Shown here: one piece after another, positions 10,314-20,065 of the stretch
Numbering within the stretch: position 1 is the first letter of the stretch
Layout of the letters: each line of letters starts with the position of its first letter
NCBI RefSeq assembly: GCF_021535135.1
Contig: NZ_CP091036.1
Coordinates: forward strand, 2,418,001 to 2,482,000
Direction: 5' to 3'
Length of the DNA stretch: 64,000 bases
From: Antarcticibacterium sp. 1MA-6-2
GTDB taxonomy: Bacteria > Bacteroidota > Bacteroidia > Flavobacteriales > Flavobacteriaceae
Notes under the pieces: model-generated
What the model was told of the DNA's origin: nothing
The model's input: only the letters and a program-made list of their open reading frames with translations
Database searches by the model: none
Made by a program: the position numbers and the translations under genes

Positions 10314-11265
10314 ATGAAGAGTTTAAGCAATGATCTTACGAGGTACGTGATGTATGTTGTATTTTCTTTTATGGCAGTTGGGATGTCCAGCTGTAGCAGT
10401 GATGATGACGCTGATGATATGATGGAACCAATAGCAACAGGTTCTATAACTGTTGAAGACAACCAGGAAATTTCCCAAAATACTTTAATAGTACAAAGCG
10501 TGACCGTTGGACAGGAAAGTTGGGTAGTAGCCGTTATGGGCGGTGACGAAAACACTAACAATTTTATTACAGAACCTGTTAAGGTAGAAGCAGGAACAAC
10601 TACAAACGTTGAATTAATACTTAATGATGATGTTGATTTAACGGCAGGAGATGCAGGAAATGAGATATCCATTAAACTTTATGCCAACGATCAGGACGAG
10701 GGAAATTTAGGAGAATGGGATGAATCAGATGATCCTATTATGGATGGAGATACCATGGCAACAGAAACTATAACTGTTTTCGTTGACGACAGTAGTAATC
10801 AAACCTTTGCCGATTTTGACGCAAATGCTGATGGGATGCTGAATCAAAATGAATTTCCTAATTCCTACCAAAACAATTTTTCTGAATGGGATGTAGATGG
10901 AGACGGTTCTTTAAGTGATGAAGAATTTTCTAACACTACTTTTGGTAATACCGATGCAGATGACGACGACACAATTAGTGAAGCTGAATGGAATATGGGG
11001 TGGACCAGAATGTACGGCACTTACACTTAGCGAAGATGATTTTGCCACTTTTGATGCTGACTCTAACGGAAGCCTAAGCAGTGAAGAGTGGATGACTGGT
11101 TTTGGAGAGACTGAATGGTTTACAACGTATGATGCCGATGCAAACAGCAGTGTATCAGAAACTGAATGGAATACCGGACTCTGGGGAGACTGGGATGCAG
11201 ATGGGAATGGATCTATTAATGAGGATGAGTTCAATATTTATAGTCCTTATACCACTGCCTGGTAA
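10314..11265 (+). CDS. EF-hand lipoprotein with an acidic beta-rich N-terminal domain, one frame break
   Basis: A secreted lipoprotein (lipobox GMSSC, then a very acidic linker SSDDDADDMM). Residues about 40-160 form a strand-rich domain (SITVEDNQEISQNTLIVQSV) similar to DUF7282-type domains; that is a weak call. The C-terminal half has six EF-hand-like calcium loops, among them DANADGMLNQNE, DVDGDGSLSDEE, DADSNGSLSSEE and DADGNGSINEDE. The loops are spaced about 20-25 residues apart. The frame breaks at 11025-11031 (ACTTAGC). ACCGGC would give the continuous GTYTGEDDFATFDAD. Restored length is about 316 residues. Calcium binding outside the cell is likely; the role is unknown. Confidence 0.85.
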
Positions 11266-11284
11266 ACATAATCGCTTTAAAAAT

Positions 11285-11318
11285 AAAAGTCCGAAGGTTA
11301 ATTCCTTCGGACTTTTTT
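11285..11318. terminator. Bidirectional terminator between the EF-hand gene and copA
   Basis: AAAAGTCCGAAGG and CCTTCGGACTTTT form a 13-bp stem with loop TTAATT, followed by T on plus and preceded by A, so it can stop both convergent genes. Confidence 0.92.
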
Positions 11319-11358
11319 ATTTTATAGTTGCCTGAGTTTTCTTTAATCAATCCACTTT

Positions 11359-14300
11359 CTAAAGCTTTACCCCACGTAACCGCAATGCGTTTGCTATTAC
11401 GGAAACTGAACTAAAGCTCATTGCAAGCGCCGCAATCATTGGAGAAAGCAGGATCCCAAAGAACGGGTAAAGTAAACCTGCTGCAATTGGCACTCCCAGG
11501 GTATTATAAATAAGAGCAAAAAATAGATTTTGTTTTATATTCTTCATCACTTTACTGCTAAGGTTTTTTGCCTTGACCACTCCATGAAGATCACCTTTTA
11601 CCAGCGTAATCTCTGCACTTTCTATTGCCACATCGGTTCCTGTTCCCATTGCTATTCCAATATCGGCCTTTGCAAGTGCTTAGCGCATCATTAATACCGT
11701 CTCCGGCCATCGCCACTTTCTTTCCCTGCTTTTGAAGACGTTCTACTTCGTGCAATTTATCCTGCGGAAGCATCCCGGCTTTGAAATCAGTTAGATGTAA
11801 TTCTGAAGCTACTGCGGCTGCGGTCTTTTCATTATCTCCCGTCAACATCACAACCTCCACCCCTCTGTCTATTAATTCCTTTATCGCCTGCCTACTGGTA
11901 TTCTTGATTGGATCTGTAATTGTCATAAAGCCGGAAACCTTTCCATTTACAGCGACATAAGAAACTGTCTTTCCTTTTTCCTGTTCTGCCTCTACCTGCT
12001 TCTTGAGATCGCTACTAACATCAGCCTTGATTTCCTGCATAAGTTTCTCGTTACCTATAGCAATCTTTTTTCCTTCAGAAATTCCTGTAACTCCTTTACC
12101 TGTAACCGAATTAAAATCTGAAGCTTCTGAAACATTTACCTTCCGATCTCGTGCATATTTCACAGTAGCTTCAGCTAATGGATGCTCACTTTGCGCATTG
12201 ACAGAAGCGATGTACTGAATTAATTCTTCTTCAGAAATGTTATTTAAAGCCACAATTTTTTCCACTGAAGGTTTTCCTTCAGTAATAGTTCCTGTTTTAT
12301 CAATAATGAGTGTATCTATCTTGTCCATTTGTTCAATGGACTGGGCATTTTTGATCAATACTCCGTTTTGAGCACCTTTTCCCACTCCTACCATCACTGA
12401 CATTGGTGTGGCAAGTCCGAGGGCACAGGGACAGGCGATAATAAGGACTGCAATAGCATTAATGAGCGCAAAGGAGTAGCTGGGTTCCGGTCCCCATATT
12501 GCCCAAACTATGAAGGTGAGAACCGAAATAAGGACAACAATCGGCACAAAATAAGCAGAAATTTTATCCGCCAACTTTTGAATAGGCGCCTGGGAACGGC
12601 TTGCATCATTTACCATTTTGATGATCTGCGCAAGCAGGGTTTCATCCCCAACTTTTTCTGCTTTCATCGTGAAACTTCGGTTTCCATTAATGGTTCCTGA
12701 ACTCACTTTGTCACCTTCAGCTTTTTCCACGGGAACAGGTTCCCCTGTTATCATAGATTCGTCGATATTGGTTTCCCCTTTTTCGATGATACCATCCACG
12801 GGGATTTTATCTCCCGGCTTTACCCTCAGGATATCTCCTACCTGAATTTCATCTGTATGAATTTCTTTTTCTACCCCATTGACTACAATAACTGCTCTAT
12901 TAGGAGCGAGCTTGAGAAGCTCCTTTATGGCAGAATTTGTTTTGCTGTGGGCTCTGGCTTCCATCAACTGACCCAACAAAACCAGCGTAAGAATTACAGT
13001 AGCGGCTTCAAAATAAACATGCACAGTACCGTGGTGAGATTTAAATTCCGCAGGAAAAATATCAGGAAAGAGCAATCCTACGACACTAAATATCCAGGCA
13101 ATTCCTGCACCTATCCCGATGAGGGTAAACATGTTCAGGTTCCAGGAGACGATGGATCTCCAGGCACGCTCGAAGAACATCCAGGTGGCGTAAAAGACTA
13201 CTGGTAGCGAAAGTGTAAACTGTACCCAGTTCCACGCTTTCATACTCATCCAGTCGTACAGTGGATTGCCTTCTATCATTTCGCCCATGGCAATAATGAA
13301 GATGGGAAGTGTAAACGCAACTGCAATTTTAAATTTTTTAAGTAGCTTTTGGTAAGACTTCTGCTCGGCTGAGGCTTCAGGTTCGATCCGAACCAGATCC
13401 ATTCCGCAGATGGGGCAGCTTCCCGGCTGTACTTCCTTCACTTCAGGGTGCATCGGGCAGGTGTACTGTGGCTCTTCAGCCTTTAAGCTCACTTCTTCCA
13501 CCAGGTCCATTCCACAGACAGGGCAATCTCCCGCTTTGTCATAGGTCTTGTCACCTTCACAATGCATCGGGCAGTAAAAAGTGCTGGTGCCTTTCCCCTT
13601 CGGCTTTTTTGGCTTTGGCGGTGCAGCAAGTTCCTGCCCCGGAAGACCAATATTGTAGGTACCACCATCTTTTTCCAGAACTTCCTGAAATTTCTCCAGT
13701 GGCAAGTGTTGCTTCATCGTTATTACTGCTTCCGCTTTTTGCAAATCCACCTCAGCTTTAATTACACCTTCAACTTTTGAAAGTGTCTCCTCAACGTGGC
13801 TGCGACAACCGTTGCAGGTCATCTTAAGTAACCTGGTATTTGTGTGACATCAATTCTTTCCCTTCCGAAGAAGGTGTGGAAATATGATAATTTCCACCAT
13901 TTTGTTGCAGGGCAGATTCAAAAACATCTACAGGAATATGCCGTTGCATATGAATTTCAGCTTCAGCTTTTTCAAGATCTACAGTAACGTTTGTAACTCC
14001 GTCGACTTCGCTCAACACCTTCTCTACGTGTGATCTGCAACCATTACAGGTCATCCCGGCAATTTGATAAGTGTGCTTCATGGTAGTTCCTTCCGTAGCA
14101 GACTCATGTTTCTTATCCGAAATATGATAATTCCCGCCTGCTTCCTGTAAAGCCGCTTCAAGCTTTCCTGTTTTCACGTGATTTGACATTTCAATTTCAG
14201 CTTCAGCTCTTTCAAGATCTACTGTAGCAAATTGAACTCCTTCTATTCCTCTAAGGATTTTTTCGACGTGCCCGCGGCACCCATTACAGGTCATTCCTGA

Positions 14301-14558
14301 AACATTGTAAGTATGTTTCATCGTAGTTCCTTCAGTAGAAGATTTATGCATTTCTGAAATATGATAATTCCCGCCTGCTTTCTGCAGGGATTTTTCTAAT
14401 TCCTGAGTTGGAATGTGAGGTTCCATCTCTACTACAGCCTCGGCTTTTTCAAGATCAACTACTGCTTTCTTTACCCCTGGAGTTGCATTTAAAGCTTCTT
14501 CTACATGCTTCCTGCAACCGTCACATGTCATCCCGGATATTTTATAAGTGTGTTCCAT
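11359..14558 (-). CDS. copA: Copper-translocating P-type ATPase with four N-terminal HMA domains, two frame breaks
   Basis: Inner-membrane ATPase that exports Cu(I). From the N-terminus there are four HMA domains (starts near 14558, 14321, 14081, 13850; motifs MTCDGC then three MTCNGC), two Cys/Met metal-binding modules ([10 protein letters not shown]...CPVCGMD and YTCPMHPEV...CPICGMD), then the ATPase core with TGEPVPVEK, the CPC metal site [22 protein letters not shown] and GDGIND. Breaks lie at 13823-13829 (between HMA4 and its MTCNGC) and 11678-11684 (GCTAAGC on the coding strand, where GCCGGC restores [16 protein letters not shown]). Restored length is about 1066 residues. The ATG at 14558 ([10 protein letters not shown]) is preferred over an upstream in-frame start. 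It is the last gene of the copper island. Confidence 0.93.
13640..14558 (-). repeat. Four tandem HMA-coding repeats in copA
   Basis: Units start at 14558, 14321, 14081 and about 13850, a period of 231-240 bases. Each encodes a GMTC(D/N)GCR-HVE domain. The linkers after units 1 and 2 share EGTTMKHTY. The similarity of linkers and domains points to internal duplication. Confidence 0.88.
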
Positions 14559-14654
14559 ATTTCTTAAATTGAAATGTAAATTTACTCTGTCCTTTATTGT
14601 AAGACTTTCAGGATTAGGGTGAAAACTTTTAAATTTTTTAGAAAAATTCAATTC

Positions 14655-14689
14655 TTATAAAAAACAAAACCCCGGAAAATACCGGGGCT
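14655..14689 (-). terminator. Terminator after the copper-storage-like gene
   Basis: CCCCGG and CCGGGG pair around a 6-base loop. On the minus strand the stem is followed by a T-rich run. It would separate the small gene at 14711-15031 from copA. Confidence 0.75.
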
Positions 14690-14710
14690 TCTGCTTTATA
14701 ATAGCACGAC

Positions 14711-15031
14711 TTATGCCGCATAATTTCTACAGGCTTCAGCACATTCTCTACATGCTTTAGCACAATCTTTACAATGTTGGTGTTCGTGCTTTTCACATTC
14801 TTTAGCACAAGCCTCACAAATTTCAATGCAGTAATCCAGCAGACCCTGAACATTCTTAAAATTGGTTATGATCACCTGGTTAACGGTGGAACAAACCTCA
14901 GCACAAACTCTATCTGTCCGTATACAGTCTACCATCATTTTCACATTTTCTTCCCCGAGACATGCATCAGCGCAATAATTACAGTGGTTAATACAATTTC
15001 CCAGTGCATGAATCAATCTTTCATTTCTCAT
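14711..15031 (-). CDS. Four-helix-bundle copper-binding protein (Csp/DUF326-like)
   Basis: A 106-residue cytosolic protein with 16 cysteines spaced CxxxC, CxxC and CxxxC along predicted helices, for example CINHCNYCADAC and CKDCAKACRECAEAC, plus a His cluster (KHEHQHC). This is the layout of the Csp copper-storage proteins, in which Cys residues line the core of a four-helix bundle and hold many Cu(I) ions. No signal peptide is present, so it resembles the cytosolic Csp3 type. Its place between copA and an AraC regulator supports a copper role. The gene is intact. Confidence 0.9.
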   Translation of the reverse strand: MRNERLIHALGNCINHCNYCADACLGEENVKMMVDCIRTDRVCAEVCSTVNQVIITNFKNVQGLLDYCIEICEACAKECEKHEHQHCKDCAKACRECAEACRNYAA

Positions 15032-15123
15032 AATATATTGGTTTTAATTAATTACCTCAATTTAAGAATAAGAATTTGCAAGGACTTTTAATAAAAATGT
15101 AAAAACTTACGATATTATTGATT

Positions 15124-15693
15124 TTATAAAGAATTTAACGTGTTTCTGCTTTTAATATGGTTCATCCGGTATTGGGAAGGAGTTAATCCTGTAGCTTTTT
15201 TAAAGGAAGTAGAAAGATAAGCCGCACTTCCATATCCCATCAAGTCAGCTATCTCAGAAATAGATTTTTCATTATACTCCAGGAACTCCTTAATTCTTTC
15301 GGTCTTAATGGCAAATTGAAAAGCCTGGATGCTCTTGCCTTCCACCTTTGTAAAAATTGAGCTAAGATGACTGTAGTCAAATGCGAGATCCTCTGTAAGC
15401 AACTGGGAAAGATTTTTATTACTGAAATTAGCATCATCATAAATGCTTTTAATAATAATAGATTTGATCCTGGTGACGATCATCTCATTCCTGTCTGCAA
15501 TTAAGTCAAATCCAACCTGCTTTAATTCCTTTTTAAGAAGCTGTTCTTCCTTTAAAGGTAAAGCCCGCTTTAAAACCACCTCTCCCAGGGATATTCTTTC
15601 AAACGGAATTTCCAGCCGGAGCAGAATTTGTTCCACTGTGCTTATACAGCGGTCACAAACCATGTTTTTAATATGCAAGGTTTGATCTATCAT
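15124..15693 (-). CDS. AraC-family regulator with N-terminal HMA-like metal domain
   Basis: A 189-residue protein. Residues 1-70 resemble a heavy-metal-associated domain (LHIKNMVCDRCISTVEQIL), with the metal-type pair M-x-C-x-x-C. Residues about 85-185 form an AraC-type double helix-turn-helix (ISEIADLMGYGSAAYLSTSFKKATGLTPSQYR). The inference is a regulator that senses Cu(I) through its own HMA domain and controls the surrounding genes. It sits inside the copper island, and a perfect 10-bp inverted repeat lies about 55 bases upstream. The gene is intact. Confidence 0.88.
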   Translation of the reverse strand: MIDQTLHIKNMVCDRCISTVEQILLRLEIPFERISLGEVVLKRALPLKEEQLLKKELKQVGFDLIADRNEMIVTRIKSIIIKSIYDDANFSNKNLSQLLTEDLAFDYSHLSSIFTKVEGKSIQAFQFAIKTERIKEFLEYNEKSISEIADLMGYGSAAYLSTSFKKATGLTPSQYRMNHIKSRNTLNSL

Positions 15694-15746
15694 TTAAATT
15701 TCTTTTTTCTATATTCTCTAACTTAGGAATTTTAATGGATAAGAAG

Positions 15747-15778
15747 CATATTCTGCAGGAGAAGCACCGCAGAATATG
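15747..15778. promoter_or_regulatory. Perfect inverted repeat CATATTCTGC / GCAGAATATG
   Basis: Two 10-base arms are separated by 12 bases, between the DUF3347 gene stop (15791) and the AraC gene start (15693). There is no T run on either side, so it is a poor terminator. It may instead be an operator for the regulator. Confidence 0.5.
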
Positions 15779-15790
15779 AACCTGTTTACA

Positions 15791-16375
15791 TTAGTTAATT
15801 GTTGCCTCTACCCTGCCGCATTTCAACATTTTATCCCCATAATATGGATTTCTTATTTCCTGACTATTGGAGAACCAGTAGTCACCTTTACCTTCGAAAG
15901 CCATGGGGCAATACTGCTTGTATATTTCTCCCGATGCCAGTGCTCCTTCCAGCCTGGTTTCCATAGCCGCAGTAAGATTTGAAAATGCTTCCCGTTGCTT
16001 GTTCACATCGTTACTGCTGGAAATATTTCTCGCCGCTGCAGCAAATTCTTCAGTGACTTCTGCTGTTTCCAGTTGTGCCACCAGTTCTTTTGCCCTTTCC
16101 TGTGCCATTGCTGCATCTGTCTCTACCAAGGCTTTTTTAATATCTATGTAATGCTGGTAAACCATTGCTGTAGTTTCATCTTTAAATTCGGCGGTGGTTT
16201 CATCAATATTCTCCTCAATTTCTGTATCCTCATTCATACGCTCACCTTCGCGCATTTCATTTTGCATTGGCTCTGCAGCATCCTCTTTATTCTCCTCCCC
16301 ATTCCTGCAGGAATTAAGAGTTAAGGAACCTGCAATAAGGGAAAACATCACTAAACTTTTAAAATTTCTTTTCAT
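15791..16375 (-). CDS. DUF3347 lipoprotein
   Basis: A 194-residue secreted lipoprotein (signal ending LTLNSC, then an acidic, Met/Glu-rich linker). The C-terminal 120 residues are a DUF3347 domain with a helical part followed by YKQYCPMAFEGKGDYW, a stretch reading NPYYG, and then KMLKCG. The C-P-M and final Met/Cys positions are likely Cu(I) ligands in the periplasm. The same domain is found fused to the CusB protein at 16962-18693. The gene is intact. Confidence 0.9.
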   Translation of the reverse strand: MKRNFKSLVMFSLIAGSLTLNSCRNGEENKEDAAEPMQNEMREGERMNEDTEIEENIDETTAEFKDETTAMVYQHYIDIKKALVETDAAMAQERAKELVAQLETAEVTEEFAAAARNISSSNDVNKQREAFSNLTAAMETRLEGALASGEIYKQYCPMAFEGKGDYWFSNSQEIRNPYYGDKMLKCGRVEATIN

Positions 16376-16456
16376 GACTTCTTTATTTATAATTTATTAA
16401 AATTAAACCAATTTTTCCTGCTTAAAGGAAATTTTTCAAAAAGGGATTTTTGCATT

Positions 16457-16945
16457 CTAATTCTTTGCCTCCAGTTTTTCTAATAACTGCTTCATTTGGG
16501 CAATTTCTTCTCTTTGAGTTTTAATTATCGTTTCTGCCAGTTTTTTAACCTCCGGGTCTTCTATATTTGCTCGTTCACTGGTTAATATAGCAATGGAGTG
16601 GTGAGGGATCATGGCCTTCATCCATAATTCATCTCCTATAGGAGTTTGCGCCCTTACCAGCAATAACGCACTTACAAAAAGCAGAAAGCTTCCTGTATAA
16701 ATAGCGATGTTCTTCTTCTTGTTTTTATACATATTCAACATTAGAGAAAGCATAATAACGGCCATGGCAGAGATTCCCAAACAGCTCATATAAAACCGGG
16801 TAAGACTAAAGTATACGTGGTCCATTGCATAGGTGTTTAAATACATGGTGATATACATTGCTATAAATGACAAACCCAGCATTAAAAAAAATTTGCGATA
16901 CATACTACTACTCATTTTTTGGTCTTCTTTTTTAGATGATTCCAT
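16457..16945 (-). CDS. DUF305 membrane protein
   Basis: A 162-residue protein with about four hydrophobic segments (residues about 15-110), then a DUF305-like helical end with MIPHHSIAILTSERA and ETIIKTQREEIAQM. DUF305 proteins are His/Met-rich helical proteins often found in copper-resistance loci. The M-x-x-H-H pair is present. The gene lies 17 bases downstream of cusB and probably shares its transcript. Confidence 0.88.
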   Translation of the reverse strand: MESSKKEDQKMSSSMYRKFFLMLGLSFIAMYITMYLNTYAMDHVYFSLTRFYMSCLGISAMAVIMLSLMLNMYKNKKKNIAIYTGSFLLFVSALLLVRAQTPIGDELWMKAMIPHHSIAILTSERANIEDPEVKKLAETIIKTQREEIAQMKQLLEKLEAKN

Positions 16946-16961
16946 TTTGTCTTATTTTTAG

Positions 16962-18693
16962 TTAATTAATTTCTCTTTTTACTTCTCCACATTTCAACAT
17001 TGCTGCTCCATAGTACGGATTTCTAATTTCAGGGGATGCGCTTAACCAATCTGCACCCCGATTACTGTTTGACATAGGGCAGTGCAAGACATATAACTCT
17101 CCTGAGGATAATTTAAAACTTGTGACCATTCCTATTAAAGTATTTGATAATTCATCAAAGGAGTTTCTCATTTCTTCAATACCCGCGGCGGCGGCCATAT
17201 TCTTTAAGCTTAACATCAACTGCTCTTTATAACTTTTCCATACTACTGCTGCTGCTTCATTTAAATCCTTTGCACTCACATTTTCTATTTCTTTCTGCAA
17301 ATTTAATGCTGCTGATTTTGCTTCGGAAAATTGATCACTTACCAAAGCATCTTTTAATTCCAGATAATGTGCTGTTATTAAATTAAGTTCAGCCTTTGCT
17401 GCTTCTGAAATTTCTACCTCCAGCGCAAGATTGCCTTTTTTCACATCAGCTGAAGGATTCATCATGCTTGGCCTGCCGGAAAGCTGAACTGCGGCATCTA
17501 CTGTAAAAGTTCCATTAGTAACGATCTCCTCTCCATTTTCAAGTCCTGATTTTACCATATAGGAATCCCCAAGCGCTAAGTCCCAAAACAATTTCTCGCA
17601 TCTCAAAAGCCGCTCTCCCGTTAATGCTTTTCTTAATGTATACAACAGATCTTTCTCCTGTCCACAAAACTGAAGATTTGGGAATTACCAGTTCTTTCTT
17701 ATTGGTTGAACCAACAGTGGTATTTGTTACTACTCCCGATGCAAACATTTCAGGTTTTAATTTTCCTTCCTTGTTATCCACCTCAACACGTGCAGTGGCC
17801 ACCCTCGTTTGTGAATTAATAATGGGATCTATAAAGCTTATTACGCCTTCAAAAGTTTCTCCGGGAATGGAATTTACTGTGTACTGTATCGTATCACCTT
17901 CTTCTATCCAATTTAATTCACTTTCATAAAGATCAAATAGTATCCAAACTTTTGAAAGATCTGAAATCTCATAAATTGGCATCCCCCGTTCTACATAATC
18001 TCCCAGTTCCACCATTTTTTCTGTCACAATTCCGCTTACATCAGCTGTGATAGCAAACCTGTCCAAAGCTTTTCCTCCTGAAAGAATACGCTCAATTTGT
18101 GCAGGCCCTATCTTCCAGTTTCGAAGTTTCTGCTTTGCAGCCTCAAATAATTCCGGCTGACTTTCCTTAATGCTTGCCGCCTGTAGAAGCTCTTCCTGGG
18201 CGGTTACCAGTTCAGGAGAATAGACGGTTGCCAGGTTTTGTCCGCGATTTACTTTTTCTCCGGTAAAATTAACGCTTAGCTTTTCTATTCGTCCCGGAAT
18301 GTGGGTAGATTGAGAATATGAATTTCTCTCATCAACCTGAACTTTTCCGTTCAGCCTAACCTCTTTTGAAGCATTCCCTCTACCCACAATCATCGTCTGG
18401 ATATTTGCAAGCTTCATAGCATTTTCGCTCATCTGGTAGCTGCCAATATCTTCTCCGCTCGTTGTTGATGACACAGGAATAAGATCCATCCCACAAATAG
18501 GACAATCTCCCGGCTCATCTTGCCGAATTTGAGGGTGCATGGAACAGGTCCATTCCTGCTCTCCTGCCATTTCTGAATGTTCGTGAGAAACCTCGTCATT
18601 AGAGTTTCCTCCACCAAAGAACAGCCAACCCAGCAGGATACCCGCTATGAGTATTCCGGCTGCTGTTAATAATGTTTTGTTATCTGTTTTCAT
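16962..18693 (-). CDS. cusB: CusB-type RND efflux periplasmic adaptor fused to DUF3347, one frame break
   Basis: Periplasmic adaptor linking the RND pump to the outer-membrane channel for Cu(I)/Ag(I) export. It has an N-terminal membrane anchor (residues about 10-27), a metal module [24 protein letters not shown], then barrel-sandwich, helical hairpin (AQEELLQAASIKESQPELF) and beta-barrel domains. The C-terminal 130 residues are DUF3347 (LHCPMSNSNRGADW, then NPYYG, MLKCG). The frame breaks at 17575-17581 (ACTTAGC on the coding strand). ACCGGC gives LGPALGDSYMVKSGL. Restored length is about 577 residues. It lies 28 bases downstream of the TolC-like gene. Confidence 0.93.
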
Positions 18694-18721
18694 CGTCTTC
18701 TTATATTAACTCTAAGGATAC

Positions 18722-20023
18722 CTATTTCTGAATTTCTGAAAGTAAATATTCCAGTCGTGCTTCTGCTATCAATCCGTTCTTTAGGGCCTCTACTGCCTGG
18801 GCTTTATAAAGCAAAATATCCTGATTCATTTGAAGAACCTCCTCAAAATCGGTAATAGAACTGCTAAAACCGGAGATGAGTAGTTTGTTTGCCTGATCTG
18901 AGCTTGTAACCTGTCGGGTGTATAATTCAATTAATCTTTCTGCTTTCTGAAGCTCATAAACCATACTTTCATATTCATATTGTAATTCATTAATCCGGGC
19001 ACTTTGCTGCAGTTCTGTGCTTCTGGCCATCAATTCAGCTTCTTTTCTTGCAGCTCTGTATTTCTTTCTATAAATAGGCAGAGTAACGGTAAGCATCGGC
19101 ATAATCGCGTCCTGCCCATTCATTTCGGGATTGGCATCTGTACGTTTAGAAATAATGCTATAATCAACCCCAAGGCCTAGCATTGGCATTCCTTCTTTTT
19201 CTGCAACTACTTCCTGAAGTTCATAAGATTCCCGTTGCTTTTCAAAACCAATCACACTGGGATGCTCTTTAAAAAGATTTTCGATATTCTGCGGAACAAT
19301 TACAGTTCCCAGGCTTAATGTATCCGGCACTTCTATAGAAGCAGATTTTTCCCTGTTCAGCAATAGATTAAACCTTGCCTGCAACGGGCGTACCTGTTCC
19401 TGTAGCAATTCAATCTCAGTTTGTGCGGCTAAAAGCTGAATATCCACTTTCACCACATTGACCATAGGAGAATTTCCGCTTTTAAATCGGCTCAGTGCCA
19501 ACTCCCGATAAGAATTCAGAATTTCCAGATTTTCATTTTTCAGCTGAAGTATTTTCTTCAGTGCATACAATTCAGCATAAACAGATTTTATATCGAAAAA
19601 CAAATTCTTCCGAAGATCCAAATATTGCTGAAAACTGGCTTCTGCCATTAAAATTGAAGCTTCTTCTTTTGCTTCCAGAGTTCCAAACCAGGGAAACATC
19701 TGCATCAGGGAAAATCTTGCTTCCTGCGCACCTAACCTAGTCTCCACCATTCTTCCGAAGGCGCTCATCGTAAGGCTGGGATCGGGCAAAGATGACACCT
19801 GTGGCGCCTTTTGCATGGCCGCTTCAAACTCTGTATAAGCAGCACGAACATTAGGATTATTTTCAGCAGCAATTCCAAGATAATCATTTAAAGTTTGAGC
19901 AGAAACAAAGCCCCCCATCCCCCAAAGGGGGAGAAACAGTAACCAAAAACCCCGAAGGCCCACTAACCCTCTAAGGGAGAGTTTGAGCCATTTCCTTCGG
20001 GTACGTTCTATATGTATTTTCAT
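18722..20023 (-). CDS. TolC-family outer membrane efflux protein
   Basis: Outer-membrane channel of the tripartite copper efflux system, 433 residues, with two repeated coiled-coil halves (AEENNPNVRAAYTEFEAAM early on; RIEELY-type and LQKAERLIELYTRQV late). It is intact. The oddity is the N-terminus. The signal peptide hydrophobic core (LRGLVGLRGFWLLFLPLWG) is encoded by GC-rich sequence at 19908-19980 that looks like a dispersed intergenic repeat. The mature part starts near QTLNDYLGIAAENNP. It sits between cusA and cusB. Confidence 0.92.
   Translation of the reverse strand: MKIHIERTRRKWLKLSLRGLVGLRGFWLLFLPLWGMGGFVSAQTLNDYLGIAAENNPNVRAAYTEFEAAMQKAPQVSSLPDPSLTMSAFGRMVETRLGAQEARFSLMQMFPWFGTLEAKEEASILMAEASFQQYLDLRKNLFFDIKSVYAELYALKKILQLKNENLEILNSYRELALSRFKSGNSPMVNVVKVDIQLLAAQTEIELLQEQVRPLQARFNLLLNREKSASIEVPDTLSLGTVIVPQNIENLFKEHPSVIGFEKQRESYELQEVVAEKEGMPMLGLGVDYSIISKRTDANPEMNGQDAIMPMLTVTLPIYRKKYRAARKEAELMARSTELQQSARINELQYEYESMVYELQKAERLIELYTRQVTSSDQANKLLISGFSSSITDFEEVLQMNQDILLYKAQAVEALKNGLIAEARLEYLLSEIQK
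19908..19980. repeat. GC-rich repeat-like sequence encoding the TolC-like signal peptide
   Basis: Runs of C and G (CCCCCCATCCCCCAAAGGGG, then CCCCGAAGGCC, then CTAACCCTCTAAGGGAGAG) contrast with the AT-rich surroundings. They resemble the block at 20071-20116. The sequence lies inside the 5' end of the outer-membrane channel gene. Confidence 0.6.
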
Positions 20024-20065
20024 TTTTTGTTCTTTAATTGTAAAAAAAGTTTACGACTTAAAAAT

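Noticed and set aside
13824..14558. Stand-alone multi-HMA copper chaperone gene
   Set aside because: The frame stops in the middle of the fourth HMA domain, and the rest of that domain begins the ATPase frame immediately. A single-base repair joins them.
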